Assembly: GCA_002317575.1 (NCBI GenBank) | Contig: DCIH01000070.1 | Span: 1 to 9,984 of the forward strand | Direction of reading: 5' to 3' | Source of the DNA: Verrucomicrobia bacterium UBA1731 | Lineage (GTDB): Bacteria > Verrucomicrobiota > Kiritimatiellia > RFP12 > UBA1067 | Length of the DNA: 9,984 bases | Shown: in pieces, positions 1 through 6,443 of the stretch | How positions within the stretch are numbered: position 1 is the stretch's first letter | Layout: each line of letters opens with the position of its first letter | Program-made: the position numbers and the translations under genes | The notes under the pieces: generated by a model | What the model saw: the letters and a program-made list of their open reading frames with translations, nothing else | Databases searched by the model: none | What the model was told of the DNA's origin: nothing

Positions 1-18
1 GCTTAACCCATAGCTTGT

Positions 19-74
19 CTACCATCAGGGCCGGTGGCGGGCGCTTTTGGGCCGCCCGCCGTTGTCAAAGATCA
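19..74. repeat. 56-bp direct repeat, left copy, with internal hairpin
   Basis: This stretch matches 1198-1253 at 54 of 56 positions, with differences at 27 (A versus G) and 49 (G versus A). Inside it an 8-bp perfect inverted repeat, GGCGGGCG at 36-43 and CGCCCGCC at 53-60, encloses a 9-base loop, so it can form a stable stem-loop. There is no T-run beside the stem on either strand, so it does not look like a standard intrinsic terminator. It lies just downstream of the last gene of the three-gene cassette. I infer a dispersed, palindromic intergenic repeat (REP or MITE-like); only two copies are visible here. Confidence 0.85.
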
Positions 75-151
75 AGCGGCGCGTTCGGTGTTCGCGCCCA
101 ACCGCGCCAGGCAGGACACAAACCCACCCGGCGGAAATGAATTGCTGCGAA

Positions 152-364
152 TTATACTACATTTTCGCGTTTAGCACCGACCTTCCGGTCAAGATCGGCG
201 AAAGCATTCTCCAAATTCTCGACATGATAAAGCTCGTACATGTTTATCGCGTATTCGACGGCGTTGTGGTCCTTAAGGCGCTTATAGGTAATGTCGGCCG
301 TCTCACCGTTACGCGCAGCGTAGCGTTCGAGCAGGTATATGAAAAATTTGAATTCCCGGCTCAT
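152..364 (-). CDS. DUF3791-family small protein
   Basis: This is a 70-residue protein with no signal peptide or membrane segment, so it is probably cytoplasmic. The pattern of an N-terminal FFIYLLERYA helix, a central LKDHNAVEYAINMYELYH block and a C-terminal LENAFADLDR helix resembles the DUF3791 family of short helical bacterial proteins, whose function is unknown to me. I chose the ATG at 364 because it lies two bases after the stop of the preceding gene (367) and the family similarity starts there. The same frame stays open upstream to 628, but that extension is arginine-rich antisense-like sequence lying over the neighbouring genes. No strong Shine-Dalgarno is visible, which suggests translational coupling. 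It is the last gene of a three-gene cassette led by a DUF3990 protein. DUF3791 and DUF3990 genes are often neighbours in my recollection, so a partner or antitoxin role is possible but unproven. Confidence 0.8.
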   Translation of the reverse strand: MSREFKFFIYLLERYAARNGETADITYKRLKDHNAVEYAINMYELYHVENLENAFADLDRKVGAKRENVV

Positions 365-366
365 AA

Positions 367-603
367 TTACGCCATCTTCAAGTAAGGTGAATTGAGTGGT
401 GTTCCTGTTTCGCGCTCGCTCTCCCACATGTCGAAGATGCCGGGAGGCCCGAACTGCCACATATCCATCTTGGGATCGGCCAACATCCGGTACGTGCGAG
501 AAGAGAGGAACAGCGGCAAGGCCTCGGACGGAGCGTATCCGTACTTTTTCGAAATCATCCCTACCACGTTCTCGTCGTAGAAATCCATGATTTCCGGATC
601 CAT
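367..603 (-). CDS. conserved small acidic protein between DUF3990 and DUF3791 genes
   Basis: This is a 78-residue soluble protein. I recognise its general pattern from DUF3990/DUF3791 neighbourhoods but cannot name a family. An N-terminal helical part (FYDENVVGMISKKYG) is followed by a SEALPLFLSSRTYRML segment, then MDMWQFGPPGIFDMWESE, which is rich in Trp, Met and Phe. It ends in a TGTPLNSPYLK tail. I chose the ATG at 603 because a GAGGTG Shine-Dalgarno-like stretch sits about 8 bases upstream. An alternative GTG at 609 overlaps the DUF3990 stop as GTGA and adds two residues, but the same Shine-Dalgarno would then be too close. Either way the gene is coupled to the one before it and to the next one, which starts two bases after its stop. 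Its function is unknown. The conserved order suggests that it works with the DUF3990 protein, perhaps as a neutralising or targeting partner. Confidence 0.75.
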   Translation of the reverse strand: MDPEIMDFYDENVVGMISKKYGYAPSEALPLFLSSRTYRMLADPKMDMWQFGPPGIFDMWESERETGTPLNSPYLKMA

Positions 604-605
604 GA

Positions 606-1088
606 TCACGACACCTCTCGCGCTTCAACGAATTTGAGACATCCTAACGACCGTTCCGTCTTGAACGCGAACTGATCGCGCAATCGCTGCGGCAGAAGCC
701 GCCGAAGCGCTTCCTCTTCCGTATAGGCGCCCTTGAAGTACAAATTCAAAACCGGCATCGTATTGTCATTCGCCACAGGCCCAATCACAACATCCGCATT
801 TGAATCGTCCATACACTGATTGCGATTCTTGCTGACATAACGCAACCATTCGGCAGTCGGCCCTGAGAACTTCAAAACCGGCAACGCATCAAACCGACCT
901 GCGTCAACTTCAAAAATCGACACCGTCGGCAAACCTTCTCCACGACGAAGTGCCGACGTCTTCGCCCATTTCACCGCCTGCTCTTCACTGGACGTCAGAT
1001 AAAACGCCCGTCCGAAATCCAGCGCACGAACCAGAGGTCGAATCGCTAGCGTTCTCACCACAACATTACTTCCATGATATAGAACCAT
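606..1088 (-). CDS. DUF3990-family protein, ADP-ribosyltransferase-like
   Basis: The 160-residue soluble protein matches the DUF3990 family along its whole length. It begins with MVLYHGSN at the extreme N-terminus (His5), followed by DFGRAFYLTSSEEQA (residues 24-37, Tyr30), a strand with IFEVD (58-62) and VLKFSGPTAEWL (71-82). The C-terminal half has DVVIGPVANDNT (99-110), NLYFKG, a TEEEAL helix and DQFAFKTERSL (138-148). From memory, DUF3990 is placed near the ADP-ribosyltransferase fold; the early His in a YHGS strand and the later Tyr in GRAFYLT fit the His-Tyr class, but the third catalytic residue is not clear to me. The start is well supported by a Shine-Dalgarno AAAGGAGGT seven bases upstream. 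It is the first gene of a three-gene cassette. A toxin or modification enzyme acting in the cytoplasm is plausible. No secretion signal is seen. Confidence 0.85.
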   Translation of the reverse strand: MVLYHGSNVVVRTLAIRPLVRALDFGRAFYLTSSEEQAVKWAKTSALRRGEGLPTVSIFEVDAGRFDALPVLKFSGPTAEWLRYVSKNRNQCMDDSNADVVIGPVANDNTMPVLNLYFKGAYTEEEALRRLLPQRLRDQFAFKTERSLGCLKFVEAREVS

Positions 1089-1095
1089 AATCTTG

Positions 1096-1104
1096 ACCTC
1101 CTTT
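1096..1104 (-). promoter_or_regulatory. strong ribosome binding site of the DUF3990 gene
   Basis: Read on the minus strand this is AAAGGAGGT, a near-perfect anti-16S match, seven bases before the ATG at 1088. It fixes the start of the first gene of the cassette and is stronger than the sites of the two following genes. A TATAAC box at 1127-1132 (minus strand) could be a -10 element, but no convincing -35 lies upstream of it. Confidence 0.7.
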
Positions 1105-1176
1105 CCTTCTTGTTCTACTTGTGTCGGTTATATTCCATTCTCACCACATTGCGCGGGGTTGTGCCCTTCGGGATGC

Positions 1177-1197
1177 GGCGGCCTCATCGAGGCCGCC
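1177..1197. repeat. perfect 9-bp GC hairpin abutting the right repeat copy
   Basis: GGCGGCCTC at 1177-1185 and GAGGCCGCC at 1189-1197 are perfect inverted repeats around a three-base loop. The hairpin ends one base before the right copy of the 56-bp repeat and is absent beside the left copy. There is no T-run on either side, so a classical intrinsic terminator is unlikely. It is probably part of a composite palindromic intergenic element. Confidence 0.75.
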
Positions 1198-1253
1198 CTA
1201 CCATCGGGGCCGGTGGCGGGCGCTTTTAGGCCGCCCGCCGTTGTCAAAGATCA
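1198..1253. repeat. 56-bp direct repeat, right copy, with internal hairpin
   Basis: This is the second copy of the element at 19-74, in the same orientation, offset by exactly 1,179 bases and differing at two positions (1206 and 1228). The internal stem is conserved and one of the two differences lies in its loop. On the minus strand the copy carries TTGACA near its right end, but no good -10 follows at normal spacing. The two copies bracket the three-gene cassette, this one lying upstream of the DUF3990 promoter region. Confidence 0.85.
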
Positions 1254-1455
1254 TGTCGCGGGGAACACCCGCATGAAGATATTCGCTTGCCGAATGAAAA
1301 TCTCACGCCGCCACTCCCGACAATTGACGCATAGAATAACGCACGCGGCGGTCATTGGCAAGCGGGAATTTTCGCCATTTGAGATTACATCGGCATTAAA
1401 TCAATTTTCCGCTCATTCCCTTCTTAAAGAAGGGTACGGCGGCGGGCGCGGCATG
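1254..1455. other. gene-free spacer with inverted repeats
   Basis: No coding sequence is supported here. The spacer is more AT-rich than the genes to its right and contains two symmetric structures. The arms CGCTTGCCGAATGA (1284-1297) and TCATTGGCAAGCG (1352-1364) pair with one bulged G. Directly inside them CCGCC (1308-1312) pairs with GGCGG (1347-1351). A second palindrome, CCCTTC (1418-1423) and GAAGGG (1429-1434), encloses TTAAA and lies about 20 bases after the last gene of the right-hand run. It has no T-run on either strand, so a terminator role is weak. Confidence 0.55.
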
Positions 1456-2091
1456 TCATTCGACGGCGGACATGATGGTTTCGGGCGTGACGGATTTTCC
1501 CTTGGCCCGGCAGACGAGGATTTTCGCGACGAGCGCGCTCTCGAGATCCGTCAACCGCACGCCGTCCTTGCGGTCGCGCAGAATGCGCAGCACTTCCTGC
1601 GCCGTCACGGGCTCGCGTTTCACGGACGACGGGGAAAAGAGTCCCGTCAGACGCAGCGCCAGCGCCGTCAACGGCGCGAAGGCGACCGCGAACGCGCGCC
1701 ACGCACCGGCAAGTGCCAGCATGCGCCGGAGCGGGCGCGCGGAACAGATCAGCTTCGGCACGAATTCGCCCAGATACAGGATCGCGGTCGCCGCGCAAAA
1801 GCCCCACACGGCCTGCGCCGACGCCGATGTCGGGAACGCCCATGCCGACAACGCCGCGGAACAGGCGGAAAAGCACACGCAGCCCACGTTGTTCCCCACC
1901 AGGAGCGCGGTCAGCGTCCGCGGCATGGCGGACACCGCCTCCTGCAACCGTTTCGCCGCCCGGCTGCCGGCGCGCGCCATGTGCAACACGCGTCCCCGGC
2001 TCAACGACGTGAAACCCGTTTCCGCGCCGGCGCAGAAACCGGCCAGCGCCAACGACGAAACCATCCCCAGACCGAGCAGGAGCGCCGTCAT
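1456..2091 (-). CDS. short CNNM/DUF21 membrane-domain protein lacking CBS and CorC domains
   Basis: This 211-residue integral membrane protein is homologous to the DUF21 (CNNM) membrane domain of the CorC/HlyC-type family, linked to Mg2+ and cation homeostasis. It shows the family signatures FCAGAETGFTSLS (19-31), a second membrane segment after TLTALLVGNN (59-68), and LGEFVPK (107-113), the counterpart of the usual GEITPK motif. Helices at about 3-22, 70-88, 92-110 and 124-148 look membrane-spanning. After residue 156 a short cytoplasmic tail resembles the linker before the CBS pair and then stops, so the CBS and CorC_HlyC domains are missing. The ATG at 2091 overlaps the stop of the preceding gene as ATGA and has a GAGGAGG Shine-Dalgarno seven bases upstream. 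Because its neighbour is a full-length paralogue, the two may form a heterodimer. Whether the short length is native or a truncation cannot be decided from one genome. Confidence 0.8.
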   Translation of the reverse strand: MTALLLGLGMVSSLALAGFCAGAETGFTSLSRGRVLHMARAGSRAAKRLQEAVSAMPRTLTALLVGNNVGCVCFSACSAALSAWAFPTSASAQAVWGFCAATAILYLGEFVPKLICSARPLRRMLALAGAWRAFAVAFAPLTALALRLTGLFSPSSVKREPVTAQEVLRILRDRKDGVRLTDLESALVAKILVCRAKGKSVTPETIMSAVE

Positions 2092-3350
2092 TGGTTGTCC
2101 TCCTCGGCTTTCTCGACGGCGTCGTCCGTTTCGGCCAGCAATTCTTCGTCCGAATCGGCGGACGGATAGGAGAGCACTTCCAACCGCACCTGCGTCACCC
2201 GGCGACGACGGCGCTTGACGACCGTGGCACGACAACCGTCGGCCTCGACGGACTGCCCGACGTTCGGGATGCGTTCGGCGTGAAACGCCACCCATCCCGC
2301 CAGACGGTCGGCGTCTTCGGCCTCGAGTTCGACGCCTAGTTCGCGGTTGATTTCGTCCAAACTGACGCGTCCTTCGGCCAGCCATGTGCGCGGGCCTTCG
2401 CGCACGAGCGTGGGTTCGGCCTTGGACGATCCGAAAACCTTGGGTCCGAAAATGATCTCCAACACGTCGTTCAACGTGATGATGCCCGCGGTGCCGCCGT
2501 ATTCGTCCGTCACCACCGCAAACGAACGACCGCTCTTCCGGAAAACGACGAGCAGATCGTCGAGCGTGATCTGCTCGGGAACGAACAGTGCGTCCTTAAC
2601 GACGCCCGACGCCACATCCAACACGCCTTCCACGGCGTCGGGCGTGCGGCGGTAGACGAGCAGATGCGAATGGCGCGCGTTGACGCGCGTCGCGGCGCGC
2701 GCCTCCGCGGGACGGTCGGAATCGTCCCCTTCCACGTCCACGCGCGGCGTCATTTCGTCGTTGGCGTGGAGTTCGGAAAGCCGCAGCACGCCGGCGATCA
2801 TCTCGGCGTCGGCTGCGGCGAACTCGCCGCGGTCCGCGGCGGCCGTCACCACGGAGACGAGTTCGGCGTCGGAAAGCGCGCGGCGCTCGCGCTCGAGCAT
2901 CGGCGCGAACGCGCGCGTGGAAAAGCGGAACGCGAGGTTGAACGGCGCGAGCAGCGCGCGCCAGAAGAGGAGCAGTCGCGCGCATGTCGGCGCCAACGGC
3001 TCCGCGTAGCGCAACGCCAAGCGCTTCGGTGTGATTTCACCGAAGAGCAGCAGCGCCACCGTCATCGATGGAACGGCCAGCCAGCCGCATCCGTCGATCC
3101 ACGCGTCGAACAACGCATACCCCAGGGTTGCGATGGCGAAATTGACAAACGTGTTGCCGACGAGCAACGTCGACAGAAGCATTGCCGAATCGTCGACGCA
3201 CCTGGAAATCGCGCGATCTGCGGCGGAACTCTTCACACGGATGCGGGCGCGTTGCGCGCCCGTCAACGAGAACAGAATCGTTTCGGATCCCGAGAAGAAT
3301 GCGGAAAGCGCGAACAGAATCGGCAGAAAAACGAGTGCAGCCCACGCCAT
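2088..3350 (-). CDS. CNNM/CorC-type membrane protein with CBS and CorC_HlyC domains
   Basis: This 420-residue protein has the classic HlyC/CorC layout. A DUF21 membrane domain at about 1-150 carries FFSGSETILFSL (18-29) and LLFGEITPKRLAL (101-113). A CBS region at about 185-292 has EMTPRVDV at its start and TDEYGGTAGIITLNDVLEIIFG at its end. A CorC_HlyC C-terminal domain follows at about 305-405, and then an acidic tail. Family members are proposed Mg2+ exporters or regulators with a nucleotide-binding CBS pair; the old haemolysin label is not informative. The first CBS unit looks shorter than usual. The ATG at 3350 was chosen because the hydrophobic first helix starts immediately after it. 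It lies 8 bases after the stop of the dehydrogenase gene and only a weak ribosome binding site is visible. The gene overlaps the next one by four bases. Confidence 0.88.
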   Translation of the reverse strand: MAWAALVFLPILFALSAFFSGSETILFSLTGAQRARIRVKSSAADRAISRCVDDSAMLLSTLLVGNTFVNFAIATLGYALFDAWIDGCGWLAVPSMTVALLLFGEITPKRLALRYAEPLAPTCARLLLFWRALLAPFNLAFRFSTRAFAPMLERERRALSDAELVSVVTAAADRGEFAAADAEMIAGVLRLSELHANDEMTPRVDVEGDDSDRPAEARAATRVNARHSHLLVYRRTPDAVEGVLDVASGVVKDALFVPEQITLDDLLVVFRKSGRSFAVVTDEYGGTAGIITLNDVLEIIFGPKVFGSSKAEPTLVREGPRTWLAEGRVSLDEINRELGVELEAEDADRLAGWVAFHAERIPNVGQSVEADGCRATVVKRRRRRVTQVRLEVLSYPSADSDEELLAETDDAVEKAEEDNQ

Positions 3351-3358
3351 GCGCCAAC

Positions 3359-4705
3359 TCACTTGCCGACATTCAGCGTCTTGAAGCCAATCGCGCGGAG
3401 CGCGTCGCGGTCGAGGCAATTGCGCGTGTCGAACACGAGCGCGGGCTTGCGCATGACGGCATGGATGCGGCGCCAGTCGAGCTGCGGGTATTCCGCCCAA
3501 TCCGTCATCACCAGCACGGCGTCGGCCTCTTCCGCAGCCTTGTACGGATCGGGTTCGAACGCCACATCGGCGAGACCCGCCAAGTCGATCCTGGCGTTCT
3601 CGAGCGCCTTGGGGTCGGTGACCACGAGCCGCGCGTGTTCGGCGGCCAGGAGTTCGCACACGGTCGCCGCCGGCGTTTCGCGGGTGTCGCCCGTGTTGGC
3701 CTTGAACGCAAAACCGAAAATCGCGATGCGCTTGTTGGCGAGCGTGTTGAACATCTCGCCGAAGAGACGCGACACGATGCGCTGCTGCTGGTGTTCATTC
3801 ATCTCCACGACGCCCATCCAGTACTGCGCCGCCGTATGGAGGCCGTATGTCTCGCACAAATAGACGAGATTCAGAACGTCCTTTTTGAAGCAACTGCCGC
3901 CGAAACCGGGACCGGCCTTGAGGAATTTGGGGCCCAACCGCGAATCGGAGCCGACGACGCGGGCGACTTCGTCCACATCCGCACCCGTCGCTTCGCACAG
4001 TCCCGCCAGAGCGTTCACGCTGGAGATGCGCTGCGCGAGCATGGCGTTCGCGGCGAGCTTGGTGAGCTCCGCGCTCCACACGTTGGTCGTGAGGATGCGT
4101 TCGCGCGGCACCCAGGCGGCGTACACATCCACGAGTTCGGCGACGGCGGCGCGGCCCTTCTCGGTATCCGGTCCACCGATGAGCACGCGGTCCGGCTCCT
4201 GCAGGTCGCGGATGGCCGTACCTTCGGCGAGGAATTCGGGATTGGAAAGAACCTGGAAATCGTGCTCTTCGTGCGTGGAAAGGATGGCTTCCATTGCCGC
4301 CGCGGTGCGAACGGGCAATGTGGACTTCTCGATCACGATCTTGTCGCCGTTGGCGTACTTGGCGATCTCGCGGGCCGTCGCCTCCCAGTACTGGAGATCG
4401 CTCGCGCGCCCCGCCCCGCGGCCGAACATCTTCGTGGGCGTATTCACGCCCACGAACACGATGTCGCACGCGCGAATGGACCCAGCGATGTCCGTGGTGA
4501 AGAAAAGATTCTTGCCGCGAACCTGCTTCACGACCTCATCGAGGCCCGGTTCGTAGATGGGAAGATCGTCCGAATTCCAGGCGGCGATGCGCTTTTCGTT
4601 GATGTCGCACACGACGACCTTGCGGTCCGGGTTGTGCTGCGCGATGACGGCCATCGTGGGCCCGCCGATGTACCCCGCGCCGATGCAAACGATGTCTTTG
4701 TTCAT
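3359..4705 (-). CDS. ugd: UDP-glucose 6-dehydrogenase
   Basis: The cytoplasmic enzyme oxidises UDP-glucose to UDP-glucuronate with two NAD+, supplying precursors of exopolysaccharide, capsule or lipopolysaccharide sugars. The 448-residue length is normal. An N-terminal Rossmann motif GAGYIGGPT (9-17) leads into VNTPT, EKSTLPV (126-132) and NPEFLAEG (155-162). The central domain has LTKLAANAMLAQRISSVN (214-231), with Lys216 and Asn220, and the catalytic cysteine sits in GFGGSCFKKD (Cys272). The C-terminal UDP-binding domain has GFAFKANTGDTRE (331-343). The GGPT and NTGDTRE variants resemble the animal-type UGDH subgroup rather than the shorter E. coli Ugd type. A related nucleotide sugar such as UDP-GlcNAc or GDP-mannose is less likely, given those motifs. 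The ATG at 4705 has an AAAGGT site seven bases upstream and the gene follows potC by 15 bases. No glycosyltransferase is next to it. Confidence 0.95.
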   Translation of the reverse strand: MNKDIVCIGAGYIGGPTMAVIAQHNPDRKVVVCDINEKRIAAWNSDDLPIYEPGLDEVVKQVRGKNLFFTTDIAGSIRACDIVFVGVNTPTKMFGRGAGRASDLQYWEATAREIAKYANGDKIVIEKSTLPVRTAAAMEAILSTHEEHDFQVLSNPEFLAEGTAIRDLQEPDRVLIGGPDTEKGRAAVAELVDVYAAWVPRERILTTNVWSAELTKLAANAMLAQRISSVNALAGLCEATGADVDEVARVVGSDSRLGPKFLKAGPGFGGSCFKKDVLNLVYLCETYGLHTAAQYWMGVVEMNEHQQQRIVSRLFGEMFNTLANKRIAIFGFAFKANTGDTRETPAATVCELLAAEHARLVVTDPKALENARIDLAGLADVAFEPDPYKAAEEADAVLVMTDWAEYPQLDWRRIHAVMRKPALVFDTRNCLDRDALRAIGFKTLNVGK

Positions 4706-4720
4706 ATCTCGGACCTTTCG

Positions 4721-5524
4721 CTATTTCTGCGCCTTGGGCAGGCGGCGCCGGCGGCGGTTAGACACGAGCCGGGACGCGCCCACGAGCGCACAGGTGAACA
4801 CGAGCATCAGCGTCGAGAGCGAATTGATGACGGGCATCTGGCGCGAATGCTTGATCATGGAATAAATTTTCAGCGGCAATGTGTCGGCGCCCGGTCCCGT
4901 CACGAAGAACGTGATTACGAAGTCGTCGATCGACAGCGTGAACGCCAGGAGCCCGCCGGCGATGATGCCGGGCAGTAGGATCGGCAGCTCGACTTTGAAA
5001 AACGCGTACCACGGCCCCGCCCCCAAATCGTAGGCCGCCTCAATCACGCGCTCGTCGAAGTCCTGCAGGCGCGCAAGCACCGTCATCGTCACATACGACA
5101 CGCAGAACGTGACATGCGCGATGAAGATGGTGAACATGCCGCAGCCGACGCCGATCGCCGTGAACATCATCAGCAGCGAGATGCCCATCAGGATCTCGGG
5201 CATCACGAGCGGCGTGTAGATGAGACCATAGTGGATGGTCTGCAACCGTCCCTTCCAGCGGTGCAGCGCCATCGCCGCCGTGGTGCCGATCACGCAGGAC
5301 GCGAGCGTCGCGAGCGCGGCGATCACCAGGGAACGCTCGAACGCCGTCCAGATCTCGCGATTGTTCGCCGAGAACAGCGCTTGGTACCACTTGAGCGTGA
5401 AGCCGGCCCATTCGCCGCCGTATTTGGACAGGTTGAAGCTGTTCGCGACCAGCACGACGATGGGCAGGTACAGGAACACCATCACCAGCCCGAGCACGAC
5501 GAGACAGAACTTGGACCGCTTCAC
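4721..5524 (-). CDS. potC: spermidine/putrescine ABC transporter permease PotC
   Basis: This 267-residue inner-membrane permease is nearly the length of E. coli PotC. It has about six membrane helices. The first is at residues 7-29, and others lie around 64-86, 97-122, 129-152, 185-207 and 233-250. The cytoplasmic EAA loop that docks the ATPase is at IEAAYDLGAGPWYAFFKVEL (161-180). The most specific signature is GPGADTLPLKIYSMIK (210-225) followed by INSLSTL, characteristic of PotC. I chose the GTG at 5524 because it overlaps the potB stop as GTGA and has GGGAGG six bases upstream; the hydrophobic helix begins a few residues later. The C-terminus is a basic RRRRRLPK tail. It pairs with PotB to form the membrane channel. 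The ATPase (PotA) and binding protein (PotD) are not in this window, so they are presumably encoded elsewhere. Confidence 0.92.
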   Translation of the reverse strand: MKRSKFCLVVLGLVMVFLYLPIVVLVANSFNLSKYGGEWAGFTLKWYQALFSANNREIWTAFERSLVIAALATLASCVIGTTAAMALHRWKGRLQTIHYGLIYTPLVMPEILMGISLLMMFTAIGVGCGMFTIFIAHVTFCVSYVTMTVLARLQDFDERVIEAAYDLGAGPWYAFFKVELPILLPGIIAGGLLAFTLSIDDFVITFFVTGPGADTLPLKIYSMIKHSRQMPVINSLSTLMLVFTCALVGASRLVSNRRRRRLPKAQK

Positions 5525-6426
5525 GCCGCGCCTCCCGAGAGTTTGCGGGCCGTCGCCTCGGCGAGACGCTTCGCTTCGCGGGCGTCCTGACGCTTCATCC
5601 ACCACGCCACGAACGCGAGCGGCACGAGCACGGAGAGTCCCGTGATCGTCGCCAGCGCCGACGCATGCGGCAGATTGCGGTCCGGAAACGTGCGCTGGTA
5701 GATCTTGTTGCCGATGAGCTCGGAATCGCGTCCGCCGACGAGATCCGGGATCACATAGGAGCCGATGGCGGGGATGAACACCATCAAGACGGCGGAAATG
5801 ACGCCGCGCCGAACGCCCGGCAGGAATATCTTGCGGAACGCGAAGAAGCTGCGCGCGCCGAGATCGCGGGCCGCCTCGAGAAGCGAAAAGTCGAATTTCT
5901 CAGCCGCCGTATAGATGGGCATGATCGCGAACGGCAGGAAGCTGTAAACGCTCACCACGAGAATGGCGCCCGAATTGTAGTTGAGCGACGCCTGCGGCGA
6001 AACGAGACCCGTCGCCACGAGAAAGTGCTGCAGGAACCCTTCCGGATTGAGGAGCGTGCGCCAGGCGAACACGCGCACGATGAAGCTCGTCCAGAACGGC
6101 AGCATGATGAGCCCGGCGATGGCGGCACGCCATTTGACGTGCATGCGCGCGATCGCATAGGCGCACGGGAGCGACAGCAGAATGCAGATTGCCGTCGTCG
6201 CGGCCGAGATCCAGATCGTCCGCCACACGATGGTGGGGTAGTTCGGATTCGAGATGGTCCGCCACGTCGACACCGTGAAGCCCGGCGCGATGCCGCCGTC
6301 GGCGCTGGGCGCATGAAACGCGATGCCGAGCACGATCAGGGTGGGCACGACGAAGAAGAGCGTCAACCAGACGATCGACGGAAGCGACGTCAGCGTCTCG
6401 GTCCAACGGGAACGGTTTCCTGCCAC
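5521..6426 (-). CDS. potB: spermidine/putrescine ABC transporter permease PotB
   Basis: The second permease of the polyamine importer has 301 residues from the chosen start. Six hydrophobic segments are visible, the first being SIVWLTLFFVVPTLIVLGIAF near the N-terminus. The ATPase-docking EAA loop EAARDLGARSFFAFRKIFLP lies at about 184-203, followed by MVFIPAIGSYVIPDLVGG, a typical PotB/PotH segment. The region GNKIYQRTFPDRNLPHASAL also fits that family. I prefer the GTG at 6426, which has GGGAGG ten bases upstream. A TTG at 6447 would overlap the pilT stop as TTGA and add seven residues but lacks a ribosome site. The gene is coupled to potC through a four-base overlap. Polyamine specificity is inferred from the PotBC pair; a putrescine-only (PotHI) role is possible. 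Confidence 0.9.
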   Translation of the reverse strand: MAGNRSRWTETLTSLPSIVWLTLFFVVPTLIVLGIAFHAPSADGGIAPGFTVSTWRTISNPNYPTIVWRTIWISAATTAICILLSLPCAYAIARMHVKWRAAIAGLIMLPFWTSFIVRVFAWRTLLNPEGFLQHFLVATGLVSPQASLNYNSGAILVVSVYSFLPFAIMPIYTAAEKFDFSLLEAARDLGARSFFAFRKIFLPGVRRGVISAVLMVFIPAIGSYVIPDLVGGRDSELIGNKIYQRTFPDRNLPHASALATITGLSVLVPLAFVAWWMKRQDAREAKRLAEATARKLSGGAA

Positions 6427-6443
6427 GGTGCGCGCGCCTCCCG

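Noticed and set aside
1..74. Possible integron attC site, because GCTTAAC at 1-7 fits the RYYYAAC core
   Set aside because: No matching GTTRRRY partner was found at a fitting distance, the right repeat copy lacks the heptamer, and no integrase is in the window.
47..385. Plus-strand open frame of 112 codons over the left repeat and the DUF3791 gene
   Set aside because: It is antisense to a family-supported gene, begins inside a repeat and has no convincing ribosome site.
1220..1250. TTGACA on the minus strand inside the right repeat considered as a -35 for the cassette
   Set aside because: The nearest AT-rich hexamer, TAAAAG, is only 13 bases away and overlaps the hairpin loop, so the spacing does not fit a standard promoter.
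1418..1434. Palindrome with 6-bp stem considered as the terminator of the right-hand run
   Set aside because: No T-run follows on the minus strand and the stem is short, so it cannot be supported as an intrinsic terminator.
1093..2169. Plus-strand open frame of 358 codons from the spacer into the short CNNM gene
   Set aside because: It spans repeats and a gene-free spacer and then runs antisense to a coupled membrane-protein gene. Its product is low-complexity and arginine-rich.
3182..4978. Plus-strand open frame of 598 codons opposite the UDP-glucose dehydrogenase
   Set aside because: The opposite strand carries an intact enzyme with all catalytic motifs. The antisense product shows no domain and has the same composition artefact.
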